From: Hoyosella rhizosphaerae | Lineage (GTDB): Bacteria > Actinomycetota > Actinomycetes > Mycobacteriales > Mycobacteriaceae | DNA length: 64,000 nt | Assembly (NCBI RefSeq): GCF_014643175.1 | Contig: NZ_BMJH01000001.1 | Location: 1,153,926-1,217,925, forward strand | Direction: 5' to 3' | Shown here: positions 50,053-60,600 of the stretch, one piece after another | Numbering within the stretch: position 1 is the first letter of the stretch | Layout: every line of letters starts with the position of its first letter | Notes under the pieces: generated by a model | What the model saw: only the letters and a program-made list of their open reading frames with translations | Told to the model about the DNA's origin: nothing | Databases searched by the model: none | Made by a program: the position numbers and the translations under genes

Positions 50053-50955
50053 CTACCGCGGCACAAGTACCGTGAGCGCCCCCGGCTTGACCCGGGCCGC
50101 CACTGGCAGGGAAGCAAGAGGATCACCGTCGCCATAGGCATCAACGACGCGACCACCTTTGATGGCGACGGTGACCTCTACGCCCCGCGCAATCTCAACG
50201 CCGGACACTCCGGTGTGCTTGCCCTGATACAACTTGGGGAGTTCCCTAATGAGCTTCAATCTCGATGCAGCTGCGACCATGACGACGTCAAGTTTGCCGT
50301 CGCACGGGTCAGCATCGGGCGCGATATGCATGCCGCTTCCGTAATAGCCCGAATTCGCAATCACGACGGTGCATCCTTTGAACAGGAATTTTTCGCCATC
50401 GACAGTCACCTTGTAAGTGGTGGGTTCAAACTCGGCGAGCGCTTTGAGGGCCGCGTACGGGTATTGCAGCTTCCGAGGAAGCCAATGCGCCGTATCTACT
50501 ATCGTGGACGCATACGAATCCACCCCGGCGTACACACTGCCCACGACAGTGTGAGTCTGCGAATCAGGCCCTGTGACGTCGATGAGGTCGACTCGTTGCT
50601 GAGCACCATTGAGCAGGGTGTCGGCAACGGCATCGGGATCTTTGGGCAACCCAAGTTGACGAGCGAAGTCATTGCCCCGCCCGGTTGGCACGATGCCGAG
50701 CACACCCCCGGCCCGGGCTGTGACACCCGCGAGCGATCCGACCATTCCGTCACCACCGACCGCAACGATGGTTTCCCCACGTCCCACAGATTCGGGAATC
50801 ATGTCGCGACAGCGTTGCTTTCCTGTGCTGTAGGTGACCGTTACCGCCGCGCCCGCTTTACGAAGTCGATTAACAACGGGCGAGACAGCTTTGACTGCCG
50901 CTCCCCCGCCGGAACGTGGATTCACTAGAAAGTGGAACGAACGCGAGGTAGTCAC
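50053..50955 (-). CDS. Diacylglycerol kinase family lipid kinase (Rv2252-like)
   Basis: 300 residues. DAGK catalytic motifs: FLVNPRSGGGAA, IVAVGGDGMVGSLAGV (GGDGM where GGDGT is usual), GIVPTGRGNDFARQLGLP, and a C-terminal all-beta domain. In mycobacteria the orthologous gene Rv2252 is needed for normal phosphatidylinositol mannosides. GTGA overlap with the upstream flavoprotein gene (minus strand), so both are co-translated. Confidence 0.9.
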   Translation of the reverse strand: MTTSRSFHFLVNPRSGGGAAVKAVSPVVNRLRKAGAAVTVTYSTGKQRCRDMIPESVGRGETIVAVGGDGMVGSLAGVTARAGGVLGIVPTGRGNDFARQLGLPKDPDAVADTLLNGAQQRVDLIDVTGPDSQTHTVVGSVYAGVDSYASTIVDTAHWLPRKLQYPYAALKALAEFEPTTYKVTVDGEKFLFKGCTVVIANSGYYGSGMHIAPDADPCDGKLDVVMVAAASRLKLIRELPKLYQGKHTGVSGVEIARGVEVTVAIKGGRVVDAYGDGDPLASLPVAARVKPGALTVLVPR

Positions 50956-52523
50956 GGGATGAGCACTCCAGGGTTGAGGATTCCTGTTGGATCAATACGT
51001 TGCTTTACAGCGCGGAGCACGGACACGCCAATGTCTCCGATTTCCTGCGCAAACCACGGCTTGTGGTCGCGCCCAATAGCGTGGTGATGAGTGATAGTTG
51101 CACCGGTTGCAATCATCGCATCTGATGCCGCTTTTTTCGCTGCGGACCACTGCTCGATTCCGTCTTCGTGTTGTTTGGTAACGACGGTGAAGTAGAGGGA
51201 AGCACCGGATTCGTAGACATGCGAAATGTGGCACATCACTATTACCGCGTTGCCGTATGGCGCGAGTGCCGCTTCGATCGCCTCTTTCACTGCAACGTAG
51301 GTGGTGTGGAGACGGGACCAGAACGTGGCAGTTTCGAGGGTTTCAGTAAGTATGCCGTGGTCAAGCAGCGCGTCACGTAGGTACGGGCCGTCGTACCGCC
51401 CTTTTGCCCAGTGTTCACCGTCTTCGGCTCCGAGGCTGGTTCCGCCGGATTCTTCAAGCGCGGCGGTGACGTCATCGTGAAGGCGCGAGACCCGTTCGGG
51501 CGTGCCTTCGTACCCGGCAACCATGAGGCAGCCGCCTGGGTTGTCCGCGCCGATACTTCCGGGTTTGGCCAGGTTGATTGCTGTTTCGGCCTCGTCCGAT
51601 AGTCGGAATACCGTCGGGTTGAGGCCATCTTGGGTGAGTTTCCGCATCGCGCGTGTGCCGTCGGCAAAGGTGGCGAATCTCCACGTTTCGTAGATTCGTT
51701 GCGCCGGTTGCGGTCGCACAGCAATGGTGACGTCTGTGATGATCCCGAAGGCGCCTTCGGAGCCGAGAATGAGCTGCCGTAGATCTGGCCCGGCCGCCGA
51801 TGCGGGTGCCGCGTCGAGTCTGAGCACTCCCATTGGGGTTACGACGGTGAGTGCCTTGACCATGCTGTCGAAGCGACCATATCCGCTTGATGCCTGCCCG
51901 CTCGATCTGGTGGCTGCGAACCCGCCGATACTGGCGTACTCGAAGGATTGCGGAAAGTGTCCGAGCGTGTAGCCGTGCTCGTTGAGGAGTTTCTCGGCTT
52001 GTGGAGCGAGCAGTCCTGCGCCCAGGGTCGCGAGCCTGGATTCGTGGTCGACTGCAAAAGTGTTGAGGTGCGTGAGATCGAGGGCGACCACCCCGGTGTA
52101 GCCGTCGCTCTGTGCCGCAAGCCCGCCGACGACGGAGGTACCGCCGCCGTATGGCACGACGGCGATGGTGTGTTCAGCGCACACCGCAAGGATGGCGGCT
52201 ACGTCGTCGGTGTCGCGGGGTCTCACGACTGCGTCTGGGGCGTCAGTGAGGTCGCCTGTCCGAATTTTAATAAGATCTGTGGTCGATTTGCCCCTTGTGT
52301 GGCTTATCCGTGAGTCATTATCAGTAGTGACGTTGTCGCTGCCGACGATCTGCCTAAGCGAGACCATTGCTGCGTCGGTGAGAGAAATCGGCGGCACAGC
52401 GAGTGTGCTCTTGTCGACTGCCGGTGTTTCACGCGTTTCACCGAAGGCAAGTTCGATCAATTGCCACGCGGACGCAGGAATGTTTGTCATGTGGGTGGGA
52501 TTGCCCCAGCGGGCCCAGTGCAT
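50952..52523 (-). CDS. FAD-binding oxidase, alkyl-dihydroxyacetonephosphate synthase-like (Rv2251-type)
   Basis: 523 residues from ATG 52523 (MHWARWGNP, like AGPS N-termini); ATG 52535 is an alternative and would put the start inside the palindrome at 52533-52555. FAD_binding_4 region VVPYGGGTSVVGGLAAQ, RLATLGAGLLAPQAEKLLNEHGYTLGHFPQS; C-terminal AGPS-like ATGATITHHHAIGRDHKPWF with HHH. AGPS makes ether lipids in eukaryotes; in actinobacteria the substrate is unproven. Located with DagK, TetR and GlpD as in M. tuberculosis Rv2249c-Rv2252. Confidence 0.88.
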   Translation of the reverse strand: MHWARWGNPTHMTNIPASAWQLIELAFGETRETPAVDKSTLAVPPISLTDAAMVSLRQIVGSDNVTTDNDSRISHTRGKSTTDLIKIRTGDLTDAPDAVVRPRDTDDVAAILAVCAEHTIAVVPYGGGTSVVGGLAAQSDGYTGVVALDLTHLNTFAVDHESRLATLGAGLLAPQAEKLLNEHGYTLGHFPQSFEYASIGGFAATRSSGQASSGYGRFDSMVKALTVVTPMGVLRLDAAPASAAGPDLRQLILGSEGAFGIITDVTIAVRPQPAQRIYETWRFATFADGTRAMRKLTQDGLNPTVFRLSDEAETAINLAKPGSIGADNPGGCLMVAGYEGTPERVSRLHDDVTAALEESGGTSLGAEDGEHWAKGRYDGPYLRDALLDHGILTETLETATFWSRLHTTYVAVKEAIEAALAPYGNAVIVMCHISHVYESGASLYFTVVTKQHEDGIEQWSAAKKAASDAMIATGATITHHHAIGRDHKPWFAQEIGDIGVSVLRAVKQRIDPTGILNPGVLIP

Positions 52524-52532
52524 CACATCAGC

Positions 52533-52555
52533 CATGTGTTACAGTGTTACACATG
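52533..52555. promoter_or_regulatory. 23-bp palindrome over both divergent starts
   Basis: The sequence CATGTGT-T-ACA-G-TGT-T-ACACATG is palindromic except for positions 8, 12 (centre) and 16. It begins with the complement of the upstream ATG of the flavoprotein gene (52533-52535) and ends in the ATG of the tetR gene (52553-52555). On the plus strand TACAGT (52540-52545) is a good -10 seven bases before ATG 52553, so that message is probably leaderless. The TetR protein it precedes is the likely binder. Confidence 0.75.
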
Positions 52556-53155
52556 GCGACTGAACGTCACAACACCATTGATGAAAATGCTGTGCTCGAC
52601 GCCGCACGCGCGTGTGTCATCGCCGTTGGGTGGAAACGCACCACGCTCACCGACGTCGCCCGCCGGGCCGGAGTTTCACGTATGTCCATCTACCGCAAAT
52701 GGGACGACATGGGCCGACTCATGGGCGATGTCATGACCCGCGAATGGACAGGCCTGCAAGGTTTACGTGACCTCATTACCGCCGACAGGGCCGTCCTCGA
52801 GGAACGCCTCACCCCCGAAGGGCTCAGCGACACTTTCCTCGATATCCTCGAGTCGCTGCGCACAAACGACCTGTTCACCAAGGTCATTGACGTGGATCCA
52901 GAACTCTTGCTGCCCTACATCATCGGACGACGTGGACGCACGCAAAACACCGCCATCGCCGCCGTTGAACACGCCATTCGCACTGGTCAACAGCTCGGCA
53001 CGATCAGGCCCGGCGACCCGACATCCATCGCCCATACCATCGTGCTCGCCGCACAATCGTGGCTGCTCTCAAGCCGAATCATGACCAAACCGGTCAGCCT
53101 CGATGACCTCATCGTGGAGCAGCGAGAACTGCTCATCCGATATCTGCGGCCATGA
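52553..53155 (+). CDS. TetR-family regulator
   Basis: 200 residues from ATG 52553. The helix-turn-helix is visible at about 20-65: AARACVIAVGWKRTTLTDVARRAGVSRMSIYRKWDDMGRLM. The C-terminal domain is all-helical with no recognisable ligand family. Likely controls itself, glpD (ATGA overlap, same transcript) and the divergent flavoprotein-dagK pair through the palindrome at 52533-52555. Rv2250c holds the same place in M. tuberculosis. Confidence 0.92.
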   Translation: MATERHNTIDENAVLDAARACVIAVGWKRTTLTDVARRAGVSRMSIYRKWDDMGRLMGDVMTREWTGLQGLRDLITADRAVLEERLTPEGLSDTFLDILESLRTNDLFTKVIDVDPELLLPYIIGRRGRTQNTAIAAVEHAIRTGQQLGTIRPGDPTSIAHTIVLAAQSWLLSSRIMTKPVSLDDLIVEQRELLIRYLRP

Positions 53156-54714
53156 CATCTCTCAACATCGCCCTCAACGCACAACGTCGCGAAGCTGACC
53201 TCAACTTCGCTTCCACCAACACCGTGGATGTTCTCGTCGTCGGGCTCGGAGTCACAGGCGCCGGAGCCGCGCTCGATGCAGCTGCACGAGGGCTGTCCGT
53301 CGTCGCCATCGATGCCCACGACATGGCATGGGGAACCTCTCGGTGGAGTTCGAAGCTCGTACACGGCGGACTGCGCTACCTTGCTAAGGCCCAGTTCGAT
53401 GTGGCCTACGAAAGCGCGGTTGAACGCGGCATACTCATGTCTCGTACGGCGCCGCACCTCACCAGACCCGTGCCGATGCTGCTCCCCCTCGCACCACCCG
53501 TCACCGCTATGCAGTCCTCACTGGCAGGCATTGGTTTCATCGCCGGTGACGTACTACGACGCACTGCCCACACACCTACCTCAGTGCTGCCATCGCCGCG
53601 GTTCATCTCTGCACACCGCACCGCGTCGTTGGCCCCAGCACTCCGCCAACAAGCACTTCGAGGGGGGCTCCTCGCGTGGGACGGCCAACTCGAAGACGAC
53701 GCGCGACTCGTCATTGGACTGGCACGCACCGCAGCAGCTCTGAACGCGCGCATTCTCACCCATACAAAAGCCACAGCGATCACGGGTGAGGGCGCTACCG
53801 TCACCGACACTCGCACAGGTGAAACGCTGCATATATCTGCCCGCACAGTCATCAACGCGACGGGAGTGTGGGCGTCCAACCTCGTACCCGAAGTACGACT
53901 TAAGCCCTCACGTGGCACCCACATAGTTGTGCGTTCCCACACGCTCGGAAACCCCACGGCGGCACTTACCGTCCCCGTTCCCGGCGAGACAAACAGGTTT
54001 GTTTTCGCGCTACCCCAGCCTGACGGGCTGACGTACATCGGCCTCACTGATGAACCCACACACGGTGACGTCCCCGATATTCCACTACCTGCCGAAACTG
54101 AAATCGACTTTCTACTCAGCACAATGAATAGGGTGATAGAGCAACCGCTCACACGCTCCGATGTCGTCGGTGCATTCGCCGGGCTGAGGCCCTTGCTCGA
54201 TTCTGACGGCCACACCGCGGACCTGTCCCGCAGACATGCAGTGATTACCTCGCGCAACGGGGTCATCACGGTTGTTGGCGGGAAACTCACCACCTATCGC
54301 ACTATGGCCGCCGACGCCATCGATCACGCAGTTAAGTATGCGCATCTCGACGCTGGCCCCTGCCTCACCGCTAATCTGCCGCTCCTCGGTGCCGCGCCCC
54401 GCCGCACACTTCGGGGGCTTAATGCGCCAGCGAGACTTGTGCGTCGATACGGTCGCGAAGCGAACCTCGTGCTCAACAACCCCGTGCTGGGGACCGCATC
54501 GCAAGACCCAGCCTTACACACACCGATTAGCGAAACGATCCCAACGACTATGGCCGAGATGATCTTTGGAATCACCCACGAGGGTGCCCTCACCATCGAC
54601 GACCTACTGGATCGGCGCACCCGCATCGGCCTAGTCCCTACTGACCGCCGCATTGCCGAACAAGCCGCCCTGGAGGCATTCAAACTGGTGGAACTTCTAC
54701 CAGTTCAAGCGTGA
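53152..54714 (+). CDS. glpD: Glycerol-3-phosphate dehydrogenase, FAD-dependent
   Basis: 520 residues. FAD loop [69 protein letters not shown], and [13 protein letters not shown]; GlpD/GlpA-type. Oxidises glycerol-3-phosphate to dihydroxyacetone phosphate at the membrane, feeding electrons to quinone. Second gene of the tetR transcript. Overlaps the convergent cobQ by 18 bp. Confidence 0.94.
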   Translation: MTSLNIALNAQRREADLNFASTNTVDVLVVGLGVTGAGAALDAAARGLSVVAIDAHDMAWGTSRWSSKLVHGGLRYLAKAQFDVAYESAVERGILMSRTAPHLTRPVPMLLPLAPPVTAMQSSLAGIGFIAGDVLRRTAHTPTSVLPSPRFISAHRTASLAPALRQQALRGGLLAWDGQLEDDARLVIGLARTAAALNARILTHTKATAITGEGATVTDTRTGETLHISARTVINATGVWASNLVPEVRLKPSRGTHIVVRSHTLGNPTAALTVPVPGETNRFVFALPQPDGLTYIGLTDEPTHGDVPDIPLPAETEIDFLLSTMNRVIEQPLTRSDVVGAFAGLRPLLDSDGHTADLSRRHAVITSRNGVITVVGGKLTTYRTMAADAIDHAVKYAHLDAGPCLTANLPLLGAAPRRTLRGLNAPARLVRRYGREANLVLNNPVLGTASQDPALHTPISETIPTTMAEMIFGITHEGALTIDDLLDRRTRIGLVPTDRRIAEQAALEAFKLVELLPVQA

Positions 54715-56238
54715 CGTCACCGTAGGTAGGGACTGTGTCGGGCCATTGATGATTCGCTCCAGCGCATCCATGTCAAGGTGGGATTCGATCGCGTCCGCGA
54801 TCAAGTCCAGCTGGGCGTCACGTTCACGCTCAAAACACGTACTAGCATCGGGAACAAAGCCATCGCGGCCAGCTAACGTGGCGATCGACGTTAGAAACGA
54901 TCGCCTGAACTCATCGTTTTCCAACAAGCCATGCCAGTGGGTGCCAAAAGTTGCGCCGCGTACGCTTCCCTCGCTGCCTTCACCGGTACTGAGCAGGGGC
55001 GCATCACCAGTGCGCTCCACACGGCCGTGGTGAATCTCAAACCCACGAACGTCCACCCCTGGCGCGACCGCCGCACCCGTTCCCGACGACTGAGCCAGAA
55101 CCTTGTCCGCGGCAAACCGAATGTCAAGGTCAAATACCCCCAGGCCCTCGACGACGCCCGAGCCGGATTCCACGTCGTCGACAATCCGATGCCCCAGCAT
55201 CTGATAACCCCCACAGATCCCTAACACCGGCCTGCCCCGCCGGGCACGCGCCACCAAGGCATCAGCGAGGCCCCTGTCCCGCATCCAGGCCAAGTCCGAC
55301 ACCGTCGCCTTACTCCCAGGCACAACCACGAGATCTGCGTCGGAAATCGAACCAGGATCATCGACCCAACGCACCACAACGCCAGGTTCGCACGCCAAGG
55401 CCTCAACGTCGGTGGCATTGGATACGCGCGGAAGTCGCACAGCCGCAACGGTCAACCAATCAGTGCCACGCGGGCTACGCGGAACACCGACTACCCGACC
55501 AACAGAACTCGCCAAAGAATCTTCGGCATCAATCCATAGACCTGACAAAAATGGCACAGTGCCAAGAACTGGGCGGCCAGTTCGCGACGAAATATCGTCA
55601 AGCCCCGGCCGCAACAATGCTGGGTCACCGCGAAACTTGTTGACCACAAATCCAGCAATGCGCCGCTGATCAGCTGGGTCAAGCACAGCTAGGGTGCCAA
55701 AAAAGTGGGCTAGTACTCCGCCGCGGTCGATGTCGCCCACGACGACGACGGGCAGGTCCGCAGCCTCAGCTAACCCCATGTTTGCGACGTCTGAGGCGCG
55801 GAGGTTGATCTCCGCCGGCGAACCCGCGCCCTCGCACACCACAACGTCAAACTCCGTGCGCAGTCGCGCGAGCGATTCCGCCGCAACGGCCCGAAGATGA
55901 GCCCGATGTGTCAGATAGTCCCCCGCCGCGAGGTGACCCTGAGCATGGCCATGAATAACTAACTGCGACCGGCGATCCGAACCCGGCTTTAGCAAAATCG
56001 GGTTAAACCGGATGCTCGGCGCAACTCCACACGCGCGAGCCTGCAACGCTTGCGCACGGCCAATCTCGCCACCATCGAGCGTCACGAACGAATTGTTGGA
56101 CATGTTCTGCGCCTTAAAAGGCGCCACCGACACACCGCGGCGCGCCAGCACACGACACACACCAGCAGTGATAAAGCTCTTGCCCGCATCCGAGGTTGTT
56201 CCGGCAATAAGCACCGCACCCCGCAGCGATGGCGTCAC
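54697..56238 (-). CDS. cobQ: Cobyric acid synthase
   Basis: 513 residues. Amidates the b, d, e and g side chains of adenosylcobyrinic acid a,c-diamide. N-terminal [28 protein letters not shown] and [45 protein letters not shown]-terminal amidotransferase with [14 protein letters not shown] and THWHGLLEN. Far from the other cobalamin genes but adjacent to map, overlapping it by 4 bp. Confidence 0.95.
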   Translation of the reverse strand: MTPSLRGAVLIAGTTSDAGKSFITAGVCRVLARRGVSVAPFKAQNMSNNSFVTLDGGEIGRAQALQARACGVAPSIRFNPILLKPGSDRRSQLVIHGHAQGHLAAGDYLTHRAHLRAVAAESLARLRTEFDVVVCEGAGSPAEINLRASDVANMGLAEAADLPVVVVGDIDRGGVLAHFFGTLAVLDPADQRRIAGFVVNKFRGDPALLRPGLDDISSRTGRPVLGTVPFLSGLWIDAEDSLASSVGRVVGVPRSPRGTDWLTVAAVRLPRVSNATDVEALACEPGVVVRWVDDPGSISDADLVVVPGSKATVSDLAWMRDRGLADALVARARRGRPVLGICGGYQMLGHRIVDDVESGSGVVEGLGVFDLDIRFAADKVLAQSSGTGAAVAPGVDVRGFEIHHGRVERTGDAPLLSTGEGSEGSVRGATFGTHWHGLLENDEFRRSFLTSIATLAGRDGFVPDASTCFERERDAQLDLIADAIESHLDMDALERIINGPTQSLPTVTSRLNW

Positions 56239-57098
56239 GAGGACGGCAAAGTCAAAACTTCGGCGCCAGTCTCCGTCACCACAAGCGAATGCTCAAACTG
56301 CGCCGACCAACTCTTGTCCTTGGTGACAACAGTCCAGCCGTCGTTCCAAATGTCATAGTCGATGCCGCCAAGGTTGATCATCGGTTCGATTGTGAAGGTC
56401 ATACCCGGTTCGATAACCGTGTCAACGCTCGGGTCGTCATAGTGCAACACAACAAGGCCGTTGTGGAATGTGGGACCCACCCCGTGCCCTGTGAACGCTC
56501 GCACGGTGCCATACCCATACCGGTTGGCGTACGACTCAATCACCCGGCCCACAACATTAAGTTGGCGGCCCGGTTTCACTGCCTTGATAGCCCGATCCAA
56601 CGCCGACTTGGTCCGCTCAACCAGAAGCCGATGCTCCTCGCTGACGTTGCCGACAGGAAACGTCACGCACGTGTCGCCATGAACATCACCGATATACGCG
56701 GTGACATCAACCTTGACGATGTCACCGTCCTCCATGACGGTCGAGTCTGGAATGCCGTGGCAAATCACCTCATTAAGGGAGGTGCAGCATGACTTCGGAA
56801 ACCCCCGATAACCCAACGTCGACGGGTAGGCGTTGTGGTCACACAAGTACTCATGCACTACCGCATCAAGTTTGTCAGTGGTCACACCCGGCGCAACGTG
56901 CTTTCCCGCTTCCACGATCGCGTCCGCTGCGATCCGGCCAGCCACCCGCATTGCCTCGATCGTCTCAGGTGTTTGCACCCACGGCTCGTTGCCTTCTTTG
57001 GCCGTTTTCTTCCAGGCATATTCCGGCCGTGGGATAGCCGACGGGACTTCCCTGATCGGCGACACGGTTCCGGCGGACAACGCAGTGCGGGTAGACAT
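56235..57098 (-). CDS. map: Methionine aminopeptidase, type I, with N-terminal extension
   Basis: 287 residues, as in the longer actinobacterial MetAP. A 40-residue N-terminal region ([17 protein letters not shown], an SH3-binding-like Pro motif as in M. tuberculosis MetAP1c) precedes the pita-bread domain. Metal residues: [49 protein letters not shown] and [39 protein letters not shown]. Removes N-terminal formyl-free Met. Confidence 0.95.
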   Translation of the reverse strand: MSTRTALSAGTVSPIREVPSAIPRPEYAWKKTAKEGNEPWVQTPETIEAMRVAGRIAADAIVEAGKHVAPGVTTDKLDAVVHEYLCDHNAYPSTLGYRGFPKSCCTSLNEVICHGIPDSTVMEDGDIVKVDVTAYIGDVHGDTCVTFPVGNVSEEHRLLVERTKSALDRAIKAVKPGRQLNVVGRVIESYANRYGYGTVRAFTGHGVGPTFHNGLVVLHYDDPSVDTVIEPGMTFTIEPMINLGGIDYDIWNDGWTVVTKDKSWSAQFEHSLVVTETGAEVLTLPSS

Positions 57099-57139
57099 AC
57101 GTTCGAGGGTAATAGGCGCACCACCAATGCGCGAAAAAC

Positions 57140-58018
57140 TTAATCAACCAAAATCGTCGCAAACGTAGCGACCTGCTGAAACCCAACCTTCGCGTACATC
57201 GTCCGGGCGGCCTGGTTATAGCTATTGACGTACAAACTAGCCACTCGACCGGACTGGGCAATCGCCCCCGCGACAGTTGCAGTCCCGGAAGCGCCTAGGC
57301 CAAGGCCACGGTACATGGGATTAACCCACACACCATGAATTTGCCCCACGCTGTGCGACATCGAACCAACTTCTGCCTTAAATGCCACCGTGTCGCCGTC
57401 AAACCGCGCCCAAGCGCGACCAGATTCGATTAGGTGTTGTACACGGTAGCGGTACGAGCGGCCGCCGTCATGGGACCGTGGGTCGATTCCCACTTCCTCA
57501 ATGAACATGCTGACAGCCGCCTCAAGGTAAGGCTCAAGCTCGTCAATGGTCACCTTGCGCGTGGACAAGTCGGGCTCACACTTGAGGCCATCGACGAGAG
57601 CCAGCATCGGTTGCTCATCACGAATCTCCCTCGGCGAACCCCATTCGCTTTCTAACTGTTCCCACAGCGGCAATACAAGTTCGGCGCGACCAACAAGTGA
57701 GGAACACATGCGCGGACTGCGGCATGCTCTGTCAGCAAAAAAGCGCATATCTGTTTCGTCGCCGCGCAGGGGCATGAGGTTCACCCCAGAAAAACACAAC
57801 GACTCACGTGGCTTTCCGCGGCTCCACAACTCGCCGCGAAGAAAACGCGAGTCCACACCGAACTCTTCGATGCGCGCAGCCACCATGCACGACGCTATGG
57901 GGTCATCATCGAGCGCTCTCAGTACCGCAGGGGTATCACGCAACCCCAGCGGACGGGCACCCAACAACTTCAACACACCACAAGATTGCCACGTCTTGGG
58001 GTCAAAGTGGTACCGCAT
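57140..58018 (-). CDS. GNAT-family acetyltransferase (Rv2867c-type, DUF4081)
   Basis: 292 residues: an N-terminal DUF4081-like domain ([37 protein letters not shown]) and a C-terminal GNAT domain with the acetyl-CoA loop [24 protein letters not shown] (R-G-x-G-x-G) and [19 protein letters not shown]. Same place beside ispG as Rv2867c. Acceptor unknown. Its promoter region contains ACGAAATACTTTCGT (58041-58055), a small inverted repeat. Confidence 0.92.
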   Translation of the reverse strand: MRYHFDPKTWQSCGVLKLLGARPLGLRDTPAVLRALDDDPIASCMVAARIEEFGVDSRFLRGELWSRGKPRESLCFSGVNLMPLRGDETDMRFFADRACRSPRMCSSLVGRAELVLPLWEQLESEWGSPREIRDEQPMLALVDGLKCEPDLSTRKVTIDELEPYLEAAVSMFIEEVGIDPRSHDGGRSYRYRVQHLIESGRAWARFDGDTVAFKAEVGSMSHSVGQIHGVWVNPMYRGLGLGASGTATVAGAIAQSGRVASLYVNSYNQAARTMYAKVGFQQVATFATILVD

Positions 58019-58088
58019 TGACCTTCATCTCACGGATTTAACGAAATACTTTCGTAACAGCCTAGAGATAACAGCGTGTTCATTATTG

Positions 58089-59279
58089 CTAGGTGACGGT
58101 AACGACCGGAGAACCACCCGAACCGCTGCTCTCCTGCTCGCCCATCTCCTCAGCGATACGCATCGCTTCTTCGATGAGCGTTTCGACGATCTGGGCTTCC
58201 GGAACCGTCTTGATCACTTTGCCTTTGACGAAAATCTGGCCTTTGCCGTTGCCGGACGCCACACCAAGGTCTGCCTCTCTGGCCTCACCCGGACCATTGA
58301 CAACGCATCCCATAACAGCGACACGGAGCGGGATATCCATGCCCTCAAGGCCCGCAGTAACTTCATCCGCAAGGGTGTACACATCAACCTGAGCTCGACC
58401 GCATGATGGGCACGAAACAATCTCCAACTTGCGTGGACGCAAGTTCAGAGACTGCAAAATCTGATTACCCACCTTAATTTCCTCGGCGGGCGGGGCCGAC
58501 AGCGATACCCGAATCGTGTCACCAATACCGCGTGACAACAACGCACCAAACGCCACAGCAGATTTGATCGTTCCCTGAAACGCCGGGCCCGCCTCCGTCA
58601 CACCAAGGTGCAAGGGGTAGTCACACTGCTCCGCAAGCAATTCATACGCTCGCACCATCACGACGGGATCGTTGTGCTTCACCGAAATTTTGATGTCCCC
58701 AAAGCCGTGCTCCTCAAAAAGACTGGCCTCCCACAGCGCTGATTCAACAAGCGCCTCTGGGGTAGCTTTTCCATACTTAGCGAGAATGCGAGGATCCAAC
58801 GAGCCTGCATTAACACCGATACGAATGGGGATCCGGGCGTCGCCCGCGGCTTTCGCGACCTCTTTGACCCGGCCATCAAATTCCTTGATGTTGCCTGGGT
58901 TCACCCGCACAGCCGCACAGCCAGCGTCAATTGCGGAGAAGATATACCGCGGCTGGAAATGAATATCAGCAATGACAGGAATCTGACTCTTCCGCGCAAT
59001 AGTCGCCAACGCATCCGCATCTTCCTGACGCGGGCAAGCAACACGAACAATGTCACACCCCGAAGCAGTCAGTTCGGCGATCTGCTGCAACGTCGCATTC
59101 ACATCATGAGTTTTAGTGGTGCACATTGACTGGACCGAAATTGGATGGTCACTACCCACACCAACCGATCCCACCATCAACTGGCGTGTCTGCCGCCGTG
59201 GAGCAAGGACATCCACCGGACCAGCGGGCATTCCAAGACCGACAACTTTTCCTGACTCAGCCGAACTCGTGCCAGTCAC
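58089..59279 (-). CDS. ispG: 4-hydroxy-3-methylbut-2-en-1-yl diphosphate synthase
   Basis: Iron-sulphur enzyme of the MEP isoprenoid route, 396 residues from GTG 59279 (GGAAGG six bases upstream; frame to 59306 unsupported). [20 protein letters not shown], substrate loop [11 protein letters not shown], the three cluster cysteines in [10 protein letters not shown] and [10 protein letters not shown], and [16 protein letters not shown]. Same strand as the M50 protease and dxr. Confidence 0.95.
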   Translation of the reverse strand: MTGTSSAESGKVVGLGMPAGPVDVLAPRRQTRQLMVGSVGVGSDHPISVQSMCTTKTHDVNATLQQIAELTASGCDIVRVACPRQEDADALATIARKSQIPVIADIHFQPRYIFSAIDAGCAAVRVNPGNIKEFDGRVKEVAKAAGDARIPIRIGVNAGSLDPRILAKYGKATPEALVESALWEASLFEEHGFGDIKISVKHNDPVVMVRAYELLAEQCDYPLHLGVTEAGPAFQGTIKSAVAFGALLSRGIGDTIRVSLSAPPAEEIKVGNQILQSLNLRPRKLEIVSCPSCGRAQVDVYTLADEVTAGLEGMDIPLRVAVMGCVVNGPGEAREADLGVASGNGKGQIFVKGKVIKTVPEAQIVETLIEEAMRIAEEMGEQESSGSGGSPVVTVT

Positions 59280-59338
59280 AACAAACCTTCCTTCACCTGT
59301 ACCCAACGCCGCTCAACGCGGTGTGGGTTAGAACCCGA

Positions 59339-60592
59339 CTAGAACAATCGGATGGGGTTAACAATGTCGGCGGTGATAGTCAACAGCATAACCGCACCGC
59401 CAATCAGGATCACGGTGAACGTAATCGGCAGCAACTTGGTGTAGTCCACCGGTGGACCGTTCGGTCGACCCAGCAGCCGACGAATGCGATTGCGAATGGA
59501 CTCATAGATCGTCACAGCAATATGCCCACCATCGAGTGGCAGCAGCGGCAGAAGGTTAAACAGGCCAATGAACAAGTTCAGACCTGCTAACAGCAGAATG
59601 AACACTTCCCACAAGCCGCGTTCCGCAACCTCACCACCGATGCGACTAGCACCTACCACGCTAATCGGAGTGTCAGGGTCGCGGTCCTCACCAATAATCG
59701 AACGCACCACTGCGGGCATCCGCTCCGGGATTCGCAGCATTGCATCCCAGGTAACAATTACGAAGTCGCCCATGAAAGACGCTGACGCTGGGATGGCACC
59801 AATGAGTCCGTATTGAACAGGGTCGGGCACACGACCCACCCCCACACCAATTGCACCCACGGTTGCTTCTCGGGCTTCATCAGGCCCCTGACCCTCTTGC
59901 ACCACGTAGCGCTGTACACGTTCCACACCGACCGGGATGGTCAAAACTTCCTCGCCGCGTTCCACCGTCAGCACCACACGCGATGTCTCTGGCTGAACCA
60001 AACGAACCAGGTCGCCGAAGTTCTCGACCTTCTCACCATTGACAGCTGTGATGATGTCGTCGGCCTGCACACCTGCAGCTTCCGCCGGACCAACCCCAGT
60101 GCACTCCGCCAATTCTCCGGGTACGAGATTGCCCTCTTCGTTCACTGCGGGAGCGGCTTGCGACGGAGCCACACACGTCGTCTGCCCCACTACCGCACTG
60201 GACGACAACATCAAGTTGGGCAAACCCCATCCAACGGCAAGCACAACCACAAGAACGAAACAGAACACAAAGTTGCCCATCGGGCCGCCCAGCATCACCA
60301 CAAGGCGCTTCCACGTGGACTGCTTATACATCGCCCGATCGTGCTCGTCAGGTTCAAGCTCATCCAGAGCCGTCATCCCCGCAATGTCGCAAAAGCCACC
60401 CGCAGGAATCGCCTTAAGGCCGTACTCGGTTTCTGTCCGCCGCCAAGAGAACACCGTCGGACCAAAACCAATGAAGTACCGGCGCACCTTCATCCCAAAG
60501 GATTTTGCCGTCAAAAAATGCCCGTACTCGTGAAGTGCAATCGACAGCCCGATCCCGAGCGCAAAAAGGATCACACCAAAGGTGAACATCAT
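59339..60592 (-). CDS. rip1: Site-2 protease, Rip1/RseP (M50)
   Basis: 417 residues from ATG 60592 (8 bp after dxr; frame open further upstream without support). Membrane metalloprotease: IGLSIALHEYGHFLTAKSFG (HEYGH), a PDZ domain in the middle (VQADDIITAVNGEKVENFGDLVRLV), and the second metal motif LLPLLPLDGGHIAVTIYE (LDG). About four membrane segments. Cleaves membrane-bound anti-sigma factors in mycobacteria; targets here are not in the window. Confidence 0.94.
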   Translation of the reverse strand: MMFTFGVILFALGIGLSIALHEYGHFLTAKSFGMKVRRYFIGFGPTVFSWRRTETEYGLKAIPAGGFCDIAGMTALDELEPDEHDRAMYKQSTWKRLVVMLGGPMGNFVFCFVLVVVLAVGWGLPNLMLSSSAVVGQTTCVAPSQAAPAVNEEGNLVPGELAECTGVGPAEAAGVQADDIITAVNGEKVENFGDLVRLVQPETSRVVLTVERGEEVLTIPVGVERVQRYVVQEGQGPDEAREATVGAIGVGVGRVPDPVQYGLIGAIPASASFMGDFVIVTWDAMLRIPERMPAVVRSIIGEDRDPDTPISVVGASRIGGEVAERGLWEVFILLLAGLNLFIGLFNLLPLLPLDGGHIAVTIYESIRNRIRRLLGRPNGPPVDYTKLLPITFTVILIGGAVMLLTITADIVNPIRLF

Positions 60593-60600
60593 AAGTGGGG

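Noticed and set aside
58041-58055. ACGAAA-TAC-TTTCGT as an SOS (LexA) box
   Set aside because: It does not match the GAACNNNNGTTC pattern; noted only as a small inverted repeat in the GNAT promoter region.
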